This document shows, in pieces, positions 24,236-34,000 of a stretch of 64,000 nt of DNA. The stretch spans positions 1 through 64,000 of the forward strand of contig CAYXEH010000004.1 in assembly GCA_964463915.1 (NCBI GenBank), read 5' to 3'. The notes under the pieces were generated by a model. The model was not told the DNA's origin. It was given only the letters and a program-made list of their open reading frames with translations, and searched no databases. The translations under genes were made by a program, and so were the position numbers. Source of the stretch: PUPG01 sp964463915. Its GTDB lineage: Bacteria > Bacteroidota > Bacteroidia > Bacteroidales > UBA7960. How positions within the stretch are numbered: position 1 is the stretch's first letter; each line of letters begins with the position of its first letter.

Positions 24236-24419
24236 TTGGTTGTTGGTTCTCATGGGATAGGGACGCCGGGGGTAGCCCAAAGACAATGGACGAGGCAAGC
24301 AAGTTGTTGGTTCTCATGGGCCATGGAAATCAACAACCAACAACCGGAGGCGCGAAGTGCCGACCAACCGGAGGGGCGTCAGCGCCGACTAACCGGAGGG
24401 TGCGCAGCGCCCGACCAAC
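24236..24419. repeat. REP-like hairpin cluster after the MFS gene
   Basis: GGTTGTTGGTTCTCATGGG at 24238-24256 and GTTGTTGGTTCTCATGGG at 24303-24320 repeat a phrase also found at 20014. AACCAACAAC follows at 24335-24344, and then three hairpin units, each introduced by AACCGGAGG, at about 24341-24415 (for example GGGGCGTCAGCGCC). Their register matches the cluster at 20190-20275. Confidence 0.85.
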
Positions 24420-25121
24420 TTACTTAACCCTTCCGTGGTACTTCTTCAAATAGAACTTGCAAAACGAATGGAAAAGGTGCATGTCATCCTGTTCCAGCAT
24501 CATCAACCGTTCCATGATCCGCCGGTGAATAATATGATTATCCGGGATCTCCACGTCAGACAAGACCTGCATGGCTTTTTCCTTTACCACTTCCAGCTCA
24601 TCGACAGTAGAGGGCTTTTGTCTTTTGGGAGCAATATCCAGCGTGAATACTGAAAGGGTGGAGGCATACACCATCACTGCCTGGGCCAGGTTCAGTGAAG
24701 GGTATTTCCGGGCCATTGGGATAGTGGTAAGTAAATCGCACTGATCCAGCTCCCGGTTCGACAGGCCGGATTCCTCACCCCCGAAAACAACCCCCACGCG
24801 GCGGATCAACCCGCCTTTACTTTTGAGTATCTCCGGCAACTCATTCAAGGGATGCCGGTCTTCCCGGATGTTACGCTTTTTCGCCGCCGAACCGATCAGC
24901 AGGGAAAGGTCTGCGGCGGCCCCGGGCAGGGAAGCAAACACAGCTGCTTCCTCCAACACATCGCGGGAGCCATGGGCCGTAGCCAAGGCCCTTTCCCCAA
25001 GGTGATCACACAATGGGTTAACCAGCCGCAAGCGGTCAATTCCCATGGTTTTGATGGCCCGGGCAGCTGCACCGACATTCTCTTCGCGGGCGGGCGAACT
25101 GAGTATAAACACAATCTCCAC
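24420..25121 (-). CDS. TrmH/SpoU-family RNA 2'-O-methyltransferase (TrmJ-like)
   Basis: A SPOUT-fold methyltransferase of about 233 aa. Motif 1 is seen as SSPAREENVGAAARAIKTMG, motif 2 as VGVVFGGEESGLSNREL and motif 3 as IPMARKYPSLNLAQAVMVYA, which together form the SAM-binding knot. The arrangement and C-terminal helical tail fit TrmJ, which methylates ribose 32 of tRNAs, but another TrmH-type target is possible. The family usually begins just before the IVFILSSPA strand, so I prefer the GTG at 25121; an ATG at 25169 would add 16 residues and overlap the upstream protease gene by 35 bp. Confidence 0.86.
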   Translation of the reverse strand: MEIVFILSSPAREENVGAAARAIKTMGIDRLRLVNPLCDHLGERALATAHGSRDVLEEAAVFASLPGAAADLSLLIGSAAKKRNIREDRHPLNELPEILKSKGGLIRRVGVVFGGEESGLSNRELDQCDLLTTIPMARKYPSLNLAQAVMVYASTLSVFTLDIAPKRQKPSTVDELEVVKEKAMQVLSDVEIPDNHIIHRRIMERLMMLEQDDMHLFHSFCKFYLKKYHGRVK

Positions 25122-25134
25122 TTCTCTGTCAGTT

Positions 25135-28100
25135 TTAATAAACCAATACTTTCCGGAACACGGGATCATCAGGGCCGGTGAGATGAATAATATATACCCC
25201 TGGCGCTAAATCCGCCACAGACAATCTGACCTCTCTCCCATCCACACCAGGCTGAATTTTGCGCGCGTAAACCACCCGGCCGTCCATGCCTTTTAGCCGG
25301 ATATTTTCCACCTGTACACCGGGGGGCCAGCTAACAGTCAGGTTGGAGCTGACCGGGTTGGGAAAGATACGAATCCGGTCCGTGTCCGGATCTTCTGCAG
25401 AAACAGGTGTATCAAAGACCGCTGTGACCACCATATCTCCCCGCACCATCACCTGTGCAACATCATTGTATATCCGCTTTCCTTCAATATCCCAGTGACG
25501 TACACTGAAGCCTTCGCTCGGATAAGCCACCAATTCGACCACTTCTCCGACCTCATGACGAGAAACACCGCTTTGCGGGGAAGTCCAACCGGCACCCTGG
25601 GGCAAGGCCCGGATCTCAAGCACGAGGGGCTTTTCCTTAAACACAGCGGTCAGTGATACCGGGCCTTCTACTGTAAAGATATACTCAGGGGATTCATGGA
25701 TTGCCTCCCCGTCCAGCTCCCAGTGCGAAAACAGGTAATCACTTCCGGGCAACGCCTCCAGCCTTGCTTCTTCTCCGCGGTAATATTCGCCATCACCCGA
25801 TACCTTGCCGCCGGTCAGCGGATCCGCATCCACAGATACCTCGTAAAGCGGCAAAAAGAAATGCGCCACAAGGGTATCTGCCGACTGTACCGTGTAATCA
25901 AAGGCCCGCCTCACCGACACCAACTGATTGCCTTTATGCCAACCCAGAAAGTCGTAATTTTCAGGGATACTCGTCTCTAAAGAAACCACGCTTCCATGGT
26001 CATATACTCCTCCTCCCCTTTGCTCGCCGGTATTTTCGGGATGAGAAGTCAACACAAGCTCATACTGTTCCGGGGCAAAAACAGCAGTGATCTCCAGGTC
26101 ATCGTTGATGGTGACTCTTTTACTCAGATCACCAGATGTCTGCGCTCCGTTTTTCTCCCATCTGACAAAACGGGCATTGGAACCCGGTTCTGCCTCCAGG
26201 ATCACTTCCGCCCCTTCATTGAACAGGTAATTCCCTTCCCGGGGATGGGTAATTCCCGGACCTTCACTGTCAAGGGTCAATTCATAAGTAAGCGGTCCTT
26301 CCTCCACCATGGCCGTAACTTCGGCGGTGGCATCAGACAGCCGGGAAGGGTTGGAATAAACCGCACGTGCATAATACCGGTAAGCACCCACTGGCAAACC
26401 TTCATCTGTGTAAGACAATTCATCCGGATCTGTTCCTGTATACACGAGCTGATCGTCCCGGTATAACTGGTATCCCTCCAAAACGGGAGAATAATCTCCA
26501 GCTGAGGGTTCAACAGGTTTTTCCCAGTTCAGGCGAATGTAATCTGCCCCGGTTTCCCCTGCTGCAAAATGCTGTGGCGGGGGAAACACTGCATCGTATC
26601 TGCCTTCCACGCTGATCGCATCCAGCAAAACACTCCCGGATCCGTTCGATGAAGCCTGAAAAGCAAGCTGGAAACCCTGAACAGCCCCGGGCAGTTCAAG
26701 TTGCTCCAACACCCAGCCGTTTCCCGGCACATTAACATCTGCCAGGGTGATCCAGGTCTCCTCCCCGTATTCCCTGAACATGACAGTCAGCGTCAACTCT
26801 TCGGCCTCATTTTCCATCCCACCCAGATAAAAAGACAACACTCCGGAATCATAGCTGCCATACTGAACGGGAGGACTTAACAGTCGCGTGGTTGATTCTC
26901 CATCTCCATTTCCGGGGCTGAAACTGAGTGCATAATCTCCAATGGCAGCTGAATCAGGCAACTGTTCCGTTTCTCCCGTCGCAATCCACGAGGAGGATCC
27001 ATCCACAAAAACCTCCTCCCAACAACCCGAAAGACGTCCTTCCCGGAAATCATCAAAAAAAGGCAGGGAGAAAAAATCAGGACAGGGGGTGGTCACGGCC
27101 GCCTCAAGCCCGGGAGAATAACTGGGTATATTATCGAATGACCAGGCAGAAAAATAATAATCCATGCCTGGTTGAAGATCTTCTTTAAGCAAAATGGTAT
27201 CGTAGCCCAGGTAGATGATCTTGCCACCCCCACGAATGGTGTCACCAAGGGAAACAGGGCCAACCGGTCGCCCGAACCGGTCTTCTGTTTGGATGGCAAC
27301 TGCCACCGGATCCCCCTTGTCGTTCGGACTCCATTCAAGCCGGGCAGTCTCCGGCGAATCGGCATAAGCTTCAAATGACGAGACCATAGCCACCTGGCTT
27401 GCAAAAGGATTCAGGCCATCAATGGCCTCCGGGTCCGACCCAATGGGATCAAGCCAGGGCCGGAGACTGGTTCCCTCTGTTTGGCCACCTTCCCAGGATC
27501 TTCCGAAACGACCATACCAGTCGGGGCGGGTATTGCCACAGGCGGCATACCCCCCGTGCAATTGCCCGATGATACGCCCCCGGCCATCGAAGAGCGGAGA
27601 ACCGGACGACGCGGGCTCCGTGGTGGTTCCGCCGCTCCAGGTAATGTACCAATGGGTGTCGCCTGATCCGGGTTCTTCCAGATATGAAGCCGCCTGCACA
27701 CCCTCATTGGCAAAGCTGAATTTCTTGATGTCGCCCCTGGGATGATGTATTCCCACAATGGTGTCCGTAAGTTCCTCTTCAAGGGTACGGTTCCATCCGG
27801 CAAAATAAGGATCGTATGATTCAGGAACATCATGGTTAAGCTCAAGCAACCAAAAATCAGAACCGGCATTCCGGGCACGGCTTACCGCTCCGCTCAGGGC
27901 ATCATAAGGGGGTGATTCCTCCGGGTTCTCACAATCCTGACTTTCCCAGTTGAACCAGACCACCACGGTGGAGGGGGTCCGGTAACAATGATTGGCTGTC
28001 AACAGGAAGGGACGTGCATCATTTTTGGTATTATTGATCATCGCGCCGCTGCAAAACCCGTTACTCCCCGTAAGCAGCATGACCGACGCACTGATCTGAT

Positions 28101-28740
28101 CATCCCAGCCTTCGGCCTCCTCACAGGCTACATTCAGGTTGCACGAACCGGAACTGCCAAGAGATTTCACAAACCCACCCGGATCCCGGTAAGCATGGGT
28201 AACTGTTTGAAGTTTCAATCTGCCGGGAAAATCCACTCCGGGAGGTTCCACATATTCAATGATGATTGAATCGGAAGGAATCAGGGTGGTGGCAAAGTAG
28301 AGGTCTTCCTGGTTATTGCGGTGGGTAAAGGCACCCAGTATATGTGAACGACCGGTATCATACACATAAAGAGAGGCCCCTTCCGGGAGCTTATACTCAT
28401 CAAAAGTCAGGTTAAGGCTATAGGCCCCGGGCGAGGCAATTCCCAGCCTCCACAGCCTTGTGCCATCGGGAAACTCCTCCCACTTACCTGAGTTTCCCGG
28501 ATGAAGGTTCACAGGAATATTCTCGCCGAACCGCCAGGGGATTTCCTCGATGGTATCCAGCACCATATCTTCAGCCACCAATGAGGCTGTATCAACTGCC
28601 GGCATCTCTTCGAAGGGTATCCCGGACCTTGTCAACGGGAGATCAAACCCCGGGGGCACGCCGGGTTCACTGATCTGCGCCACTGCCGGAGACCCGGTGA
28701 AGAACGCCAGCAAGAGGATCCCCAAAAAAACTCTGTTCAT
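25135..28740 (-). CDS. T9SS-secreted lysyl-endopeptidase-like serine protease with InlB-type repeats
   Basis: A secreted protein of 1201 aa. The ATG at 28740 gives a clean signal peptide (MNRVFLGILLLAFFTGSPAVAQ). About residues 190-450 is a trypsin-fold domain like Achromobacter protease I: the His in LLTANHCY, the Asp in AGSDFWLLEL and the Ser in SSGSPLFDGRGR. Next come a jelly-roll-like domain (about 560-700), a fibronectin type III-like domain, and three to four divergent InlB-type repeats rich in Y-(x)-G-W/H-W patterns (for example NYDFLGWHKG and YLFSHWELDG). It ends in a type IX sorting domain (ADLAPGVYIIHLT, then KVLVY). It is probably exported to the cell surface to degrade proteins. 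No secretion machinery gene is nearby. Confidence 0.93.
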   Translation of the reverse strand: MNRVFLGILLLAFFTGSPAVAQISEPGVPPGFDLPLTRSGIPFEEMPAVDTASLVAEDMVLDTIEEIPWRFGENIPVNLHPGNSGKWEEFPDGTRLWRLGIASPGAYSLNLTFDEYKLPEGASLYVYDTGRSHILGAFTHRNNQEDLYFATTLIPSDSIIIEYVEPPGVDFPGRLKLQTVTHAYRDPGGFVKSLGSSGSCNLNVACEEAEGWDDQISASVMLLTGSNGFCSGAMINNTKNDARPFLLTANHCYRTPSTVVVWFNWESQDCENPEESPPYDALSGAVSRARNAGSDFWLLELNHDVPESYDPYFAGWNRTLEEELTDTIVGIHHPRGDIKKFSFANEGVQAASYLEEPGSGDTHWYITWSGGTTTEPASSGSPLFDGRGRIIGQLHGGYAACGNTRPDWYGRFGRSWEGGQTEGTSLRPWLDPIGSDPEAIDGLNPFASQVAMVSSFEAYADSPETARLEWSPNDKGDPVAVAIQTEDRFGRPVGPVSLGDTIRGGGKIIYLGYDTILLKEDLQPGMDYYFSAWSFDNIPSYSPGLEAAVTTPCPDFFSLPFFDDFREGRLSGCWEEVFVDGSSSWIATGETEQLPDSAAIGDYALSFSPGNGDGESTTRLLSPPVQYGSYDSGVLSFYLGGMENEAEELTLTVMFREYGEETWITLADVNVPGNGWVLEQLELPGAVQGFQLAFQASSNGSGSVLLDAISVEGRYDAVFPPPQHFAAGETGADYIRLNWEKPVEPSAGDYSPVLEGYQLYRDDQLVYTGTDPDELSYTDEGLPVGAYRYYARAVYSNPSRLSDATAEVTAMVEEGPLTYELTLDSEGPGITHPREGNYLFNEGAEVILEAEPGSNARFVRWEKNGAQTSGDLSKRVTINDDLEITAVFAPEQYELVLTSHPENTGEQRGGGVYDHGSVVSLETSIPENYDFLGWHKGNQLVSVRRAFDYTVQSADTLVAHFFLPLYEVSVDADPLTGGKVSGDGEYYRGEEARLEALPGSDYLFSHWELDGEAIHESPEYIFTVEGPVSLTAVFKEKPLVLEIRALPQGAGWTSPQSGVSRHEVGEVVELVAYPSEGFSVRHWDIEGKRIYNDVAQVMVRGDMVVTAVFDTPVSAEDPDTDRIRIFPNPVSSNLTVSWPPGVQVENIRLKGMDGRVVYARKIQPGVDGREVRLSVADLAPGVYIIHLTGPDDPVFRKVLVY

Positions 28741-28921
28741 CAGGAAGGCCTGTTTAAAAAGCCCCACGGCTGTTACCGGGAGCAACATTCATCTCACAAA
28801 GTTAAGCACTTATGGTAAATAAGGCAGCAGTTTTTTTAATCAGAAAACAAAATCCGGAAATATGACTTAACCCGGTTCCCGGAGCAAACAGAGAACCCAG
28901 GACGTTTGGATCACATTGCAT

Positions 28922-29389
28922 TTAATTGAAAATAAGGGAAGGCTCTTCCAAATACAGCGGGAACATCCGTATTACCTGTTGCTTTCCGATAACCAGCCGG
29001 CGAATGTCTCTGGCAGGTTTAAGGATACTCAGTATGGGTTTAAGCTCCACCCCGGATGCCTTTCCAGGAATTAGGTCATTAAGATCAATCACCTCAAATA
29101 ATTCTACGACATAATTGTTTCCGCGCATTCCGGTAATAAAACCCGCCACATCACGCCGGACAATGACCCTTTCACAATCTCCGTTTTCGTTGGGCATTTG
29201 GTGCTCCAGGTCGATCAGCACCAACTGTCCTTTACGAAATATTTTCCTGTAATACTGGCACTTATGGATTAATTTCAGCTTGCTTTTGCGTCTGGGAAAC
29301 ATTTTATAAAAATGTTCTTTATAGTAACAGGTGGAGAATAAACCGTAAGGACATTTCTTGCACACCGAATTATTGAAATATATTCTCAT
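28922..29389 (-). CDS. Uncharacterised basic protein with N-terminal cysteine cluster
   Basis: A 155-aa protein I do not recognise. The first 45 residues contain VCKKCPYGLFSTCYYKE and a later HKCQYY, that is four cysteines and a histidine in a spacing that could bind zinc or a small cluster; the stretch KMFPRRKSKLKLIHK is strongly basic. The remainder is predicted alpha/beta with a GFITGMRGNNYVVELFE core resembling a small barrel. No signal peptide. A -7 box (TATATTTG) lies 23 bases upstream, so it is probably a separate transcription unit. Codon use and base composition (more A+T than the neighbours) hint at a lower-expression or acquired gene. Confidence 0.72.
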   Translation of the reverse strand: MRIYFNNSVCKKCPYGLFSTCYYKEHFYKMFPRRKSKLKLIHKCQYYRKIFRKGQLVLIDLEHQMPNENGDCERVIVRRDVAGFITGMRGNNYVVELFEVIDLNDLIPGKASGVELKPILSILKPARDIRRLVIGKQQVIRMFPLYLEEPSLIFN

Positions 29390-29411
29390 TAATACGATAT
29401 TTTAATATGGT

Positions 29412-29419
29412 CAAATATA
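29412..29419 (-). promoter_or_regulatory. -7 box for the cysteine-cluster protein gene
   Basis: TATATTTG on the minus strand matches TAnnTTTG, in an AT-rich stretch, with a TTG about 17 bases further upstream. Confidence 0.45.
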
Positions 29420-29575
29420 ATAATTAATCACATAAACAAGCTTTTTTTTAATACTTTTTGTTTTTATTGCACATACAGATCTTAATCTATTGATCTAATT
29501 GCCATGTTTTCAGCAAAATGCAATACAAAAACTCTTTGTATCTTTAAACATACAGAACCCCCAAAAAAAACGCTT

Positions 29576-30694
29576 ATGAAATCCTTGCTTGTTTTTCTCT
29601 TTATGTTTCTATGGCTGGGCTGCGCCAACAGCGATTCCCCGCAAACATCCCCCTATATTTCTTCAGAAGAGATTGATTTTTCGGTGGATACCCTGGCCAC
29701 CGGCCTCGAACACCCCTGGGGCATGGCATTCCTTCCGGACGACAGAATCCTGATCGCCGAACGCCCTGGCAGGCTTCGGGTATGGGAAGATGGACAACTA
29801 CTGGACTCCCCCGTTTCCGGGCTGCCGGAAATCTGGACCAGGGGGCAGGGGGGCTTGCTCGATGTGGAGCTCCATCCCGATTATGAAAACAATCAGCTGA
29901 TATACCTGGCATTCTCAAAAGAGGGAAATGACGGAGGCAGCACAGCCATAGCCCGCGGGCGATTGACCGGCAATGAACTGCAGAACACCGAGGTTATATT
30001 TCATGCCATCCCGCACACCAACGCCGGGCAGCACTTTGGCACGCGCATTGTTTTCGACGACCAGGGCTACCTATATACCACAATGGGTGATCGCGGTGAG
30101 ATGCAAACCGCCCAGGATCTGCTTAGTCATAATGGCAGCATCATCCGGTTGCATGATGACGGGTCTGTACCCGCTGACAACCCTTTTGCCGAAGAAGAAG
30201 AGGGTCTTCCTGAGATATGGTCTTACGGGCACAGAAACATTCAGGGGATGAAACTGCACCCTGTAACAAGAGAATTATGGGCGGTAGAACATGGACCCCA
30301 GGGGGGTGATGAGATCAACCGCATACACAAAGGGGGCAACTACGGGTGGCCCGAAGTGACCCACGGCATCAATTATGACGGAACCGTAATCACTCCGGAT
30401 ACGACCAAACCCGGAATGATTGACCCTATTCATCACTGGACCCCATCTATTGCTCCATGCGGAATGGATTTTGTTGACAGCGATCTTTACCCGGCATGGG
30501 AAGGCAATATGGTTGCAGGGGCCCTGGCCAACCAACATATTCACAGGGTGGTGTTTAACGACACCACCGTAGTACATACGGAAAAGCTACTGGAAGGAAT
30601 GGCCCGGTTCAGAACCGTTGAACAGGGCCCGGATGGATACCTGTACGTGCTGACAGAAAGTCCCGGGCTGTTTTTCCGGATTGTGCCCCGGTGA
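29576..30694 (+). CDS. PQQ-dependent aldose/soluble glucose dehydrogenase-like lipoprotein
   Basis: A 372-aa six-bladed beta-propeller. The ATG at 29576 gives a lipoprotein signal (MKSLLVFLFMFLWLGCANSD, lipobox LWLGC). The soluble aldose dehydrogenase motifs are visible: GLEHPWGMAFLPDDRILIAERPGRL, the catalytic-site GGLLDVELHPDY, HFGTRIVFDDQGYLY, WSYGHRNIQGM and EHGPQGGDEIN. Such enzymes oxidise sugars with pyrroloquinoline quinone and are held in the periplasm or on the outer membrane. An upstream start at 29504 would give a non-signal N-terminus and is less likely. Its 3' end is duplicated 76 bp downstream. Confidence 0.92.
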   Translation: MKSLLVFLFMFLWLGCANSDSPQTSPYISSEEIDFSVDTLATGLEHPWGMAFLPDDRILIAERPGRLRVWEDGQLLDSPVSGLPEIWTRGQGGLLDVELHPDYENNQLIYLAFSKEGNDGGSTAIARGRLTGNELQNTEVIFHAIPHTNAGQHFGTRIVFDDQGYLYTTMGDRGEMQTAQDLLSHNGSIIRLHDDGSVPADNPFAEEEEGLPEIWSYGHRNIQGMKLHPVTRELWAVEHGPQGGDEINRIHKGGNYGWPEVTHGINYDGTVITPDTTKPGMIDPIHHWTPSIAPCGMDFVDSDLYPAWEGNMVAGALANQHIHRVVFNDTTVVHTEKLLEGMARFRTVEQGPDGYLYVLTESPGLFFRIVPR

Positions 30695-30770
30695 GAATTT
30701 CACCCGGATCCACGTTAATCCCTGCCTTGGCATTAGCCCCGGGCTGTTCTTCCGGATCGTGCCCACAGTA
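30662..30770. repeat. 76-bp-period duplication of the sugar dehydrogenase 3' end
   Basis: CCCGGGCTGTTTTTCCGGAT (30662-30681), part of the last codons of the dehydrogenase gene, recurs as CCCGGGCTGTTCTTCCGGAT at 30738-30757, and the similarity continues through GTGCCC. The second copy lies after the stop codon. The rest of 30695-31009 holds no gene. Confidence 0.8.
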
Positions 30771-31009
30771 AGTTGTGCCGGCGGACGCTGGATTCCGCGG
30801 CGAGACTTATACTCCCGGCGGGGACCATTCAGATTCTGTGTTTCATAAAAAGGGGCATTCATACAAACTTGCTTCGCCCATGCTGTTTAACAGAACTGCG
30901 GGGATACTTCGTTAAATATCACCCTTGTTAATTATTTTTTTTATAATTTTGCGGCTTCAAAAACAAATTATTTACCTGAAACACAAAGGGAAACGAAACC
31001 TTATCTGCC
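30695..31009. other. Gene-free spacer before ileS
   Basis: Apart from the tail duplication, this stretch contains GC-rich sequence to about 30900 and then the AT-rich ileS promoter region. I see no reading frame with coding character and no RNA gene. Confidence 0.6.
30944..30951 (+). promoter_or_regulatory. -7 box of the ileS promoter
   Basis: TAATTTTG matches TAnnTTTG. A TTG lies at 30925-30927, a little closer than the usual 19-base spacing. The ileS ATG is 58 bases further on. Confidence 0.45.
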
Positions 31010-34000
31010 ATGCCCAAATATACCGAATACAAATCACTGGATCTGCCACGTATCGGTAAAGAGGTCCGTGTTTTCTGGGAAGAGAATAACACCTTTGAAA
31101 AAAGCCTCAAAATCCGCAAGGATGCGCAACCATGGGTGTTTTATGAAGGACCCCCGTCTGCCAACGGACTTCCCGGCATTCATCACGTCATGGCCCGCGC
31201 CATCAAAGACATCTTTTGCCGCTACCGTACACAAAAGGGCTATTATGTGAACCGTAAAGCAGGGTGGGACACCCACGGCCTCCCGGTGGAGATCGGTGTA
31301 GAGAAACTGCTTGGCATTACCAAGGAAGATATCGGGAAGAGCATCTCCATTGAGGATTATAACAAGGCATGCCGTAAGGATGTCATGAAATACAAGGACA
31401 CCTGGGACGAACTGACCCGCCTGATGGGTTATTGGGTCGACCTCAGTGATCCTTACATCACATTCGAAAACAAATACATCGAAACCGTCTGGCACCTTCT
31501 GAGCAAGCTGCATGAAAAGGGACTGTTGTACAAAGGATACAGCATCCAACCCTACTCTCCTGCCGCAGGAACCGGGCTTAGCACCCATGAACTGAACCAA
31601 CCGGGTTGTTACCGCAATGTCAAAGACAACTCTGTAACCGCTCAATTCAAGGTTGTGCGCAACAACACCTCTGAATTTTTATTTGACCAGGATGAGGATG
31701 AAGTATTCCTGCTGGCCTGGACCACCACGCCCTGGACACTGCCCAGCAACACCGGCCTGGCCGTAGGCAGCAAAATCGACTATGTGAAGGTGCGCACTTA
31801 CAATGCCTACACCCACGAGCCAATCACCGTGGTGCTGGCCAAAGAACTGATGGATGGTTTCTTTAACCCCAAAAACGCCGCACTGAACCTGGATGATTAC
31901 AAAGCGGGAGACAAAAAGATTCCTTACAAGGTGGTGGGTACCTACAAGGGTGAACAGTTTGAAAATGTCAGGTATGAACAGCTGCTGCCATACGCCCAGC
32001 CGGAAACCGGTGATTCATTTCGCGTGATGCTTGGAGATTTTGTCACCACCGAAGAAGGTACAGGAATCGTTCATATTGCCCCCAGCTTTGGAGCCGATGA
32101 CTTCAGGATCGGCCAGGAATACGGCCTGGGATCTCTCACCATGGTGGACAAAAAAGGCCGCTTCGTGGAGGAAATGGGAGAGTTTGCCGGACGCTATGTC
32201 AAGCCAGAGTACATTGGTGAAGATGACCCCAGGGAAGACCGCCCGGTGGATGTGGACATCATTATTAAGCTCAAAAAAGAAAACAGGGCCTTCAGGGCAG
32301 AAAAATACGAACACTCCTATCCCCATTGCTGGCGAACAGACAAGCCCATCCTATACTATCCGCTGGATAGCTGGTTCATCCGGACAACGGCGGTGAAAGA
32401 CCGCCTGATCGGCCTGAACTCCACCATACAGTGGAAACCCGAAAGCACCGGTACGGGACGTTTTGCCAACTGGCTGGAAAACCTGCAGGACTGGAACCTG
32501 AGCCGCTCCCGTTACTGGGGTGTACCCCTGCCCATATGGGCCACGGAAGACCATGAGGAACAAATCTGCATTGGTTCGGCAACACAATTGAAAGAAGCCA
32601 TTGACCAGGCAGTGGAAGCCGGTTTCATGAAAGAGAATCCGCTAAAGGATTTCAATCCGGAAGACCTGTCGGAAGAGAACTATAACAAATTTGACCTCCA
32701 TCGCCCATTTGTGGATGAGATCATCCTGGTTTCCCCGTCAGGGAAAAAAATGTACAGGGAAACTGACCTGATCGATGTGTGGTTCGACAGCGGAGCCATG
32801 CCCTATGCCCAGTATCATTATCCGTTTGAAAACAAGGAGGCTTTCGAAGCCAACTTCCCCGCTGACTTTATCGCAGAGGGTGTGGATCAGACACGGGGCT
32901 GGTTTTTCACCCTGCACGCCATTGCCACCATGATCTCGGATTCAGTAGCATTCAAAACTGTCGTATCAAACGGACTGGTGCTTGACAAGGCCGGAAACAA
33001 GATGTCGAAACGGTTGGGGAATGCGGTTGATCCTTTCAAAACCATTGAAACCTTCGGACCGGATGCCACCCGCTGGTACATGATTTCCAATGCCCAGCCA
33101 TGGGATAACCTCAAGTTCGATATGGAAGGAGTGGAAGAAGTCAGGCGAAAATTTTTCGGCACCCTCTATAATACCTATGCATTCTTTGCCCTTTACGCAA
33201 ATATTGACGGGTTCACCTACAGCGAAGAAGAAGTGCCGCTGGATCGCCGGCCGGAAATCGACCGCTGGATACTTTCCGAGCTCAACTCCCTGATCAGAAA
33301 AACGGACGAATGTTATGCCGACTTTGAGCCCACCCGGGCAGCCAGGCTGATCCAGGATTTTGTGGACGAACACCTGAGTAACTGGTATGTCCGGCTCTGC
33401 CGTCGCAGATTCTGGAAAGGCAACTACACCGAAGACAAGATTTCTGCCTATCAGACCCTGTATCGCTGCCTGGAAAGCCTGTCCATGATCTCGGCACCCA
33501 TCGCCCCTTTCTTTTCCGAGAGGTTATTCACCGATCTGAACAGGGTTTCGGGCAGGCGGGAGACAGATTCTGTGCATCTCACCGACTTTCCGAAGGCGGA
33601 CGAGTCGATGATTGACATTCCCCTGGAGGAAAGAATGCAGCTGGCTCAAAAAATCTCTTCCATGGTACTGGCCCTTCGAAAAAAGGTTCAGATCCGTGTA
33701 CGACAGCCCCTGCAAAAGATCATGGTACCCGTGCTGGATGAAAAATTCAGGCTGCAACTACGGGATGTGGAAAACCTGATACTGTCCGAGGTCAATGTGA
33801 AAGAACTCGAGTACCTGGAGGATACTGCCGGCGTACTGGTGAAAAGGATCAAGCCCAACTTCAAGGCCCTGGGTCCCCGCTACGGCAAAATGATGAAACA
33901 AATTGCCGGGGCCATCAACAGTTTCACCCAAAAGGACATACAGCAAATGGAAAAGCTAGGTGCCGCATCGCTGGAAATACAGGGTGAAAAAGTGGAGATT

